This document shows positions 5,996 through 9,933 of a stretch of 9,933 bases of DNA, piece after piece (positions within the stretch are counted from its first letter, which is position 1; each line of letters starts with the position of its first letter). Under the pieces are notes generated by a model. That model worked only from the letters and a program-made list of their open reading frames with translations. It did not search any database and was not told where the DNA came from. The position numbers were made by a program, and so were the translations under genes. Location: contig JBCBJX010000107.1 in NCBI GenBank assembly GCA_038522735.1, positions 1 to 9,933 on the forward strand. Direction: 5' to 3'. Origin of the DNA: JBCBJX01 sp038522735. GTDB lineage: Bacteria > Pseudomonadota > Alphaproteobacteria > Caulobacterales > Parvularculaceae.

Positions 5996-6420
5996 CGGCC
6001 CTCGGGCTGATCGCCTCTAAGAAAAACCAAGGCCGCGTCCACGCCGGGCGCGGCTTTCTTTAACTGGCACTCCCACACGGCGAGCGCGCGCCAGCCGGAT
6101 GCTTCGAGCGCTTCGACGGCCGCGCGATCGCGCTCCCGGTTGCGGGCGATCTTAGCGCGCCAGTAGTCCGCGTTCTGCTTCGGCTCCCGCGAGCCGCGCG
6201 GACAGTCGTGACCGTGCCAGAAACATCCGTGGACGAAGATCACCGCCTTGAGGCGCGGGAACACGAGATCCGGCGAGCCCGGAAGGTCCTTGCGATGAAG
6301 ACGGTAGCGATAGCCCGCGGCGTGCAGCGCCTTGCGCAGGCGCATTTCCGGCCCGGTGTTCTTCGAGCCGACAGCGCGCATCACCGCCGAGCGTTTCTGC
6401 GCATCGAAAACATCCGTCAT
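5992..6420 (-). CDS. vsr: very short patch repair (Vsr) endonuclease
   Basis: A 142-residue Vsr-family DNA mismatch endonuclease. The family nicks 5' of the T in T:G mismatches left by deamination of 5-methylcytosine, starting repair toward C:G. The N-terminus (DVFDAQKRSAVMRAVGSKNTGPE) is the usual one. Catalytic D51 lies in LPGSPDLVF, and H64 and H69 in VIFVHGCFWHGHDC, with C66 and C73 fitting the structural zinc site. The later blocks YWRAKIARNRERD and LEASGWRALAVWEC are also typical. Length and residue spacing match E. coli Vsr closely, so it looks intact. Vsr genes usually sit beside a cytosine-5 methyltransferase (dcm type); none lies within the 3.4 kb to the right or on the left side of this window. 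The start is ATG 6420-6418 with no strong ribosome-binding site. Its stop overlaps the lipoprotein stop tail to tail. Confidence 0.95.
   Translation of the reverse strand: MTDVFDAQKRSAVMRAVGSKNTGPEMRLRKALHAAGYRYRLHRKDLPGSPDLVFPRLKAVIFVHGCFWHGHDCPRGSREPKQNADYWRAKIARNRERDRAAVEALEASGWRALAVWECQLKKAAPGVDAALVFLRGDQPEGR
6029..6061 (+). terminator. hairpin with T-tract inside the vsr 3' end (candidate terminator for the lipoprotein gene)
   Basis: AAGGCCGCG (6029-6037) pairs with CGCGGCTTT (6049-6057) across an 11-base loop, with one G-T wobble, and CTTTAA follows. It starts 34 bases after the lipoprotein stop, a normal distance for an intrinsic terminator. On the other strand the same stem is followed by TTGGTTTTTCTT, but there it lies before the end of vsr, so termination in that direction would truncate vsr. 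Called by eye; the T-tract is short and interrupted. Confidence 0.4.
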
Positions 6421-6558
6421 GGGGCGTTTCTAACCCGGCGGGGTGGGGCGGAAAAAGGGCGGTGCGCTCGCGCGCTCGTCAGATCGCCCGGCGCCCGGCC
6501 GCCGCAATCGCATCGCAGCCTGACGATCGGCTGGATGGCGCGAAAGGAGGACTTGTCC

Positions 6559-7035
6559 ATGCGTACTTTGATCAAGCCGGCCCTTATCGGCCTCGCGCTC
6601 AGCTTCGGTGCGGGCGCCGGCGCCGCGTCCGCCCATCCGGGGCACGACCGCGACCGGTATGAAGACCGGGACGACCGCCGCGACAGGCGCGATGATCGCG
6701 GAGACCGCCGCGACGACAGGCGGGACGACCGGCGCTATGACCGCAGGTATGATCGCCGGGACGATCGGTATCATGACCGCCGCGACCGCCGCCGGGACTT
6801 CCGCCACGCGCACCGCCATCACCGCGGGAAGGTCGCTTACTTTCCGCACCGCCCTTTCAAAGCGTTCAGGGGGCGCGGCTTCAACTGCCGTCCGATTGAA
6901 TATCGCGGCCGCTTCCGCGGCAAGCCGGCGCTTTATTCGGCGCGCCAGTGCTTCGGCCCCTACGGCCGACCCTTCATCGTCGAGGGCTCCGAGCGCCTGA
7001 TCCGCGTCTTCCACCGTCGCGGCTATCGCTTCTAG
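6559..7035 (+). CDS. exported Asp/Arg/His-rich low-complexity protein, function unknown
   Basis: A 158-residue protein from ATG 6559, set by a full AGGAGG at 6545-6550 eight bases upstream, the best ribosome-binding site in the window; an in-frame ATG at 6535 lies before it and is disfavoured. Residues 1-25 are a Sec signal peptide ending ASA before HPGHD. Residues 28-82 are almost only D, R and Y, built on repeated DRRDDR/YDRR units, followed by the His cluster RHAHRHHRG (82-90). Residues 92-158 are an ordered-looking basic domain (YFPHRPFKAFRGRGFNC, CFGPYGRPFIVEG, LIRVFHRRGYRF) with just two cysteines, C110 and C131, that may form a disulfide. The mature protein is strongly basic and periplasmic or surface-located. 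Binding of polyanions or metal is possible but not shown. No named family is recognised. Confidence 0.85.
   Translation: MRTLIKPALIGLALSFGAGAGAASAHPGHDRDRYEDRDDRRDRRDDRGDRRDDRRDDRRYDRRYDRRDDRYHDRRDRRRDFRHAHRHHRGKVAYFPHRPFKAFRGRGFNCRPIEYRGRFRGKPALYSARQCFGPYGRPFIVEGSERLIRVFHRRGYRF
6655..6795 (+). repeat. degenerate in-frame tandem repeat coding (D/Y)DRR units
   Basis: Units built on GACCGCCGCGAC and variants (GACGACCGGCGC, GATCGCCGGGAC) recur through this stretch in the signal-bearing gene at 6559. They are diverged in third positions yet keep Asp/Arg coding, so protein composition appears to be maintained rather than the DNA being freshly duplicated. Confidence 0.6.
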
Positions 7036-7077
7036 GCCGCGTTTGACGGCCGCCCCCGAGTCGGACACCGCTGCGGC

Positions 7078-7878
7078 ATGCAAAAGATTGCGGCGGTGTT
7101 TTCGGCGATCGCGGCGGCGGCGGCTTCGGCCGCCGCCGGACCGCTCGCCGACGTGCGCGCCGGCGCCGCCGGGGACCGGGTGCGGATTGATATCGAATGC
7201 GTCGGCTCCTGCGCCGGCCGCATCGCGGGATCGTCCGTCCGCATTTCAGGGCTGGAGATCGGCCGGGCGATGAAATCCGCGTCGGGGCCTGCGACCTTCT
7301 CCCTCAGCCCCGTCGACGGCGGGGCGCTCCTCATCATCGACGACGTCGCGGATCTTCGGGTCTCGACCGAAGAGGAGGGCGGTTACTCCCTTATCCGGGT
7401 CGTCGGACGCCTGAACCCGAAAGAGGGCGCGAGCCTTGAGCCCGCGCCCCAACGCCTCGCTGAAGCGGCGCCGCAGCCTGAAAAAACCCCTCCGCGTCCG
7501 ACCGCCCGTCCGGTCGACGCGTCCATTCGCGACACGCCGGTCGTCGACGCCGCCGATCCCGGAGAGCGCTTCCGCGCCGTCGCGGAGGCGCATCCCTCGC
7601 CCGATCTCTCGGCCGACGCCTGCCGGTCCGCCCGCGCGCGGCTTCTCTCCGACGCCTGGGCTCTCGACGCTCTCGCCCACACCGCGTTCTGCGACGCCGC
7701 CGACGGACGCATCGGCTCGGCGCTCAGCGCCTTCGAGCGCATTCTCCAATACGATCCCCAGGACGTGGTCGCCCTTTACGGGCGCGCCGCCATCGCCGCC
7801 GCACGCGGGGACCGGGACGAGGCGACGCGCTGGTATGACGGCGCCCGCGCCGCCGAACGCCTCAGCAAGCAGAGCTGA
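7078..7878 (+). CDS. exported protein with beta-rich N-terminal domain and TPR-like C-terminus, function unknown
   Basis: A 266-residue protein from ATG 7078, the only sensible start, though no clear ribosome-binding site precedes it; it lies 42 bases after the previous stop and may be co-transcribed. Residues 1-20 (MQKIAAVFSAIAAAAASAAA) are a signal peptide. Residues 23-110 look like alternating beta strands (DRVRIDIEC, SSVRISGLEIG, GGALLIIDDVADLRVS, YSLIRVVGRL), recalling the AMIN-type beta domains of cell-wall proteins, though this is only a resemblance. C41 and C45 are close together. A Pro/Ala linker spans 115-160. Residues 163-262 are helical with a TPR-like unit (IGSALSAFERILQYDPQDVVALYGRAAIAAARGDRDEATRWYDGA), and C182 and C205 could pair across two helices. 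It is probably a periplasmic protein with a protein-interaction tail. No family name is assigned. Confidence 0.8.
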   Translation: MQKIAAVFSAIAAAAASAAAGPLADVRAGAAGDRVRIDIECVGSCAGRIAGSSVRISGLEIGRAMKSASGPATFSLSPVDGGALLIIDDVADLRVSTEEEGGYSLIRVVGRLNPKEGASLEPAPQRLAEAAPQPEKTPPRPTARPVDASIRDTPVVDAADPGERFRAVAEAHPSPDLSADACRSARARLLSDAWALDALAHTAFCDAADGRIGSALSAFERILQYDPQDVVALYGRAAIAAARGDRDEATRWYDGARAAERLSKQS

Positions 7879-7956
7879 CGCCCGCCGACTGCGCGCGGCG
7901 ATTGGAACGGGCCGCCGCGCCCGCGATACTCCGCCCGCACGCGAACGGAGTGTCCC

Positions 7957-8577
7957 ATGATCCTCGTCCACCATCTCCGCATCGGTCGGTCGATCTTCAC
8001 CGTCTGGCTCCTCGAGGAGCTCGGCCTCGAGTACGAGCTGAAAATCTACGACCGAAACCCGGAAACCTTCCGGGCGCCGCCGGAGCTGAAAAAGGCGCAC
8101 CCCCTCGGCAAGTCGCCGGTGATTGAGATCGACGGAATGACCATCGCCGAATCGGGCGCGATCGCGACCTATCTGGTCGGCAAGTTTGATAAAGAGACCC
8201 GTCTGGCCCCGGCGTCGTCCGACGAAAAGGCGTACACGCAGTATCTGCAGTGGCTGCACTACACCGAGGCGTCCGCCTTCGCCCCGCTTCTCATGCGCCT
8301 CCTTCTCTCCCGCGAGCCGGACCCGAAGCCGAAGGTCTTCGAGGCGTTCTCGTCAGCCGAGGTGACGCTGCAGCTCGACTACGTGGCCAAACAGCTCGGC
8401 GACAACGACTTCATCCTCGGCGATCGGCTGCAGACGCCCGATTTCGGGATGACCTATATCTGCGAAATGGCGGGCCGCTTCGGACTGCTCGAGGGCTACC
8501 CGACCCTGAAGGCCTATTTGGAGCGCAATCAGGCCCGCCCGGCGTTTCAGCGAGCGAAGGAAAAAACCGGCGGTTAG
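7957..8577 (+). CDS. glutathione S-transferase-like protein
   Basis: A 206-residue cytoplasmic protein of the glutathione S-transferase superfamily. GGAG at 7946-7949 is seven bases before ATG 7957. Residues 1-80 form the thioredoxin-like domain: strand MILVHHL, R11-S12 at the start of the first helix where catalytic Ser or Cys sits in many bacterial forms, PLGKSPVIEIDG with the cis-proline P54, and AESGAI with E65-S66, which bind the glutamyl end of glutathione. Residues 90-206 are the all-helical domain, with FILGDRLQTPDFGMTYI matching the conserved N-capping/hydrophobic-staple region and the usual C-terminal PAFQRA. Size is typical. The acceptor substrate cannot be read from the sequence; neighbours give no pathway. 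It ends 45 bases before the TRIC-type gene, possibly in one transcript. Confidence 0.93.
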   Translation: MILVHHLRIGRSIFTVWLLEELGLEYELKIYDRNPETFRAPPELKKAHPLGKSPVIEIDGMTIAESGAIATYLVGKFDKETRLAPASSDEKAYTQYLQWLHYTEASAFAPLLMRLLLSREPDPKPKVFEAFSSAEVTLQLDYVAKQLGDNDFILGDRLQTPDFGMTYICEMAGRFGLLEGYPTLKAYLERNQARPAFQRAKEKTGG

Positions 8578-8622
8578 GCCGACCCGATTTCGGGCGGATG
8601 CTGGCTCTGCTAGGCCTCCGCC

Positions 8623-9237
8623 ATGACAACGGCCTCCCTTCTCGCGCTGCTCGACTATGCAGGCGTCTTCGTCTTCGCCCTCTCCGGCGGGCTGACGGCG
8701 GTGCGCCACCGGCTCGATCTCTTCGGCGTCGCGGTGGTCGCGCTTCTCCCGGCCGTCGGCGGCGGCACGGTGCGCGATCTCCTCCTCGATGCGCCGGTCT
8801 TCTGGCTTGAAAACGAGGCGTACGTCGCGCTTGCAGCCGGCGCAGGGGTTGCGGCGTTCGCCGCGCCGCGTTTCTGGTCGAAGCTGAAGGTCCTCGTCTG
8901 GTTCGACGCCCTCGGCCTCGCTCTCTTCGCCGTCGTCGGCGCCGCCAAGGCCTACGCCCTGGGTCACGGCGCCCTCGTCGTCGTCATTATGGGAACGATC
9001 ACCGCGACCTTCGGCGGTCTCATCCGCGACGTCGTCTGCAATGAAACGCCGATGCTGCTGCGCGAGGAGATTTACGCGACGGCCGCCCTCGCGGGCGCCG
9101 GCGTCTACTGGCTCTCGCGCGATCTCGGAGCGACGAACACGGCGGGGCTCCTCATCGGCGGCGGGGTCGCGTTCGCCATCCGGTGGGCGGCCATCGTCTT
9201 CAAGCTGAGCGCGCCGAAGCCGCCCGCCTGGAGCTGA
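8623..9237 (+). CDS. TRIC/UPF0126-family seven-helix membrane protein
   Basis: A 204-residue inner-membrane protein of the UPF0126 (YicG) family, the bacterial relatives of trimeric intracellular cation channels. It shows the family's internal duplication: residues 11-62 (DYAGVFVFALSGGL, then GGGTVRDLLLDAPVFWL) and 94-145 (WFDALGLALFAVVGAAKA, then GGLIRDVVCNETPMLL). Each half carries the signature glycine pair plus Arg-Asp (R51 and R135) of the pore-lining kinked helices. About seven hydrophobic helices run through the protein, and the last ends near residue 194. Length is normal. The ATG at 8623 has no recognisable ribosome-binding site, and the only other upstream signal is the preceding gene, so the start is likely but not certain. 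Cation conduction is family knowledge; the physiological ion and role in bacteria are not settled. Confidence 0.93.
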   Translation: MTTASLLALLDYAGVFVFALSGGLTAVRHRLDLFGVAVVALLPAVGGGTVRDLLLDAPVFWLENEAYVALAAGAGVAAFAAPRFWSKLKVLVWFDALGLALFAVVGAAKAYALGHGALVVVIMGTITATFGGLIRDVVCNETPMLLREEIYATAALAGAGVYWLSRDLGATNTAGLLIGGGVAFAIRWAAIVFKLSAPKPPAWS

Positions 9238-9307
9238 GGCTTTGCCGCCCGCGCGGCTTCCTGTTACCGAACCTGGCCGAACCGCCCGAAACTTCAAGGA
9301 CACGTCC

Positions 9308-9933
9308 ATGCCCCTCGACGCGCCGAAAAAGCCGCTCTCCTTTCAGGGCCTCATCCTGACGCTGCAGGCTTATTGGGCCGAGCGGGGCTGCGTCATCCTG
9401 CAGCCCTATGACCTTGAAATGGGGGCGGGGACCTTTCACCCGGCGACGACGCTGCGCTCCCTCGGGCCGAAGCCCTGGAAGGCGGCTTACGTGCAGCCCT
9501 GCCGCCGTCCGACGGACGGGCGCTACGGCGCGAACCCGAACCGGTTTCAGCATTACTATCAGTTTCAGGTCGTCCTGAAGCCGAGCCCGGACGATATTCA
9601 GGAACTCTATCTTGGATCCCTCGACGCCATCGGCGTCGATCGCTCCGTGCACGACATCCGCTTCGTGGAGGACGACTGGGAGAGCCCGACGCTCGGCGCA
9701 TGGGGCCTCGGCTGGGAGGTCTGGTGCGACGGCATGGAGGTGACCCAGTTCACGTACTTCCAGCAGGTCGGCGGCTTCGACTGCAAGCCGGTGACCGGCG
9801 AGATCACCTACGGCCTCGAACGCCTCGCCATGTACGTCCAGAGTGTCGACAACGGCTTCGACCTCGACTTCAACGGCGCGGATGGCGCGGACGCCATGAC
9901 GTACGGGGATGTTTTCCACCAGAACGAGGTGGA
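9308..9933 (+). CDS. glyQ: glycine--tRNA ligase alpha subunit (partial, cut by window end)
   Basis: The first 208 codons of GlyQ; the E. coli subunit is about 300 residues, so roughly a third is missing beyond 9933. AAGGA at 9296-9300 is seven bases before ATG 9308. The alpha subunit, in an alpha2beta2 enzyme with GlyS, holds the class II catalytic core that activates glycine with ATP and charges tRNA-Gly. Seen in order: FQGLILTLQAYWAERGC, GAGTFHPATTLRSLGP, AAYVQPCRRPTDGRYG, NPNRFQHYYQFQVVLKPSP (motif 2 region), HDIRFVEDDWESPTLGAWG, GMEVTQFTYFQQVGG, GEITYGLERLAMYVQ and TYGDVFHQNEV. These are nearly identical to other bacterial GlyQ. glyS is expected just downstream, outside the window. The gene is an essential backbone marker and argues against this end being mobile DNA. 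Confidence 0.98.
   Translation, partial: MPLDAPKKPLSFQGLILTLQAYWAERGCVILQPYDLEMGAGTFHPATTLRSLGPKPWKAAYVQPCRRPTDGRYGANPNRFQHYYQFQVVLKPSPDDIQELYLGSLDAIGVDRSVHDIRFVEDDWESPTLGAWGLGWEVWCDGMEVTQFTYFQQVGGFDCKPVTGEITYGLERLAMYVQSVDNGFDLDFNGADGADAMTYGDVFHQNEV

Noticed and set aside
6655..6795. The repeated GACCGCCGCGAC-like units as a CRISPR array or regulatory iterons
   Set aside because: The units are in frame inside a signal-peptide-bearing gene, vary in spacing and have no unique spacers between them.
6430..7083. A 217-codon minus-strand frame rich in Ala/Val/Ile/Pro that could be mistaken for a membrane protein
   Set aside because: It is the reverse reading of the Asp/Arg repeat tract; hydrophobic residues come from complementing Asp and Arg codons. 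The plus-strand gene has AGGAGG and a signal peptide.
8583..8602. CCCG-ATTT-CGGG hairpin after the transferase gene as a terminator
   Set aside because: The stem is only four pairs and no T-tract follows.
7246..9309. Two long minus-strand open frames (337 and 318 codons) over the exported TPR-like, transferase and TRIC-type genes
   Set aside because: The plus-strand genes there have clear families, signal peptides or membrane helices. The antisense products are charged low-complexity sequence with no recognisable domain.
9200..9919. A 239-codon minus-strand open frame at the right end
   Set aside because: It is antisense to glyQ, which is nearly identical to other bacterial GlyQ proteins over this interval.

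Overview
The window looks like chromosomal DNA from a GC-rich alphaproteobacterium. The genus cannot be fixed by reading alone; a Caulobacterales/Hyphomonadaceae/Parvularculaceae-like or Rhodobacteraceae-like genome is my guess. The grounds are strong G/C preference at third codon positions, a PodJ-like polar-factor architecture, a ~600-residue DmdC-type acyl-CoA dehydrogenase and a separate glycyl-tRNA synthetase alpha subunit.

Layout: (1) 1-207, + strand, is the end of a gene that starts outside the window and is not confidently identified. (2) 275-2377, - strand, is a 700-residue membrane protein with a cytoplasmic coiled-coil and charged region, one transmembrane helix and periplasmic SEL1 repeats. 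(3) 2378-2625 is a divergent control region with an imperfect inverted repeat and a GAATC (GANTC-type) site. (4) 2626-4437, + strand, is the acyl-CoA dehydrogenase. (5) 4438-5488 is a type II toxin-antitoxin operon (Xre/MbcA/ParS antitoxin, then RES-domain toxin, overlapping ATGA). Before it lies a near-perfect 16-bp inverted repeat wrapped around a plausible promoter. (6) 5564-5995, + strand, is a small cysteine-rich lipoprotein of DUF6491 type. (7) 5992-6420, - strand, is a Vsr very-short-patch-repair endonuclease with its catalytic residues and no methyltransferase beside it. (8) 6559-7878, + strand, holds two exported proteins of unknown function: one very rich in Asp/Arg/His, one with a beta-like N-terminal domain and a TPR-like tail. 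(9) 7957-9237, + strand, holds a glutathione S-transferase-like protein and a TRIC/UPF0126 seven-helix membrane protein. (10) 9308-9933, + strand, is the first two thirds of glyQ, cut by the window edge.

Most of this is ordinary chromosomal gene content. The accessory-looking part is about 4438-6420, where the toxin-antitoxin pair, lipoprotein and orphan vsr sit together. I see no transposase, integrase, tRNA, rRNA or CRISPR array. I found no convincing new multi-gene system. The points most worth a second look are the palindrome that covers the toxin-antitoxin promoter, the orphan vsr whose 3' end contains a terminator-like hairpin for the opposite gene, the PodJ-like protein with a possible cell-cycle methylation site upstream, and the two uncharacterised exported proteins.
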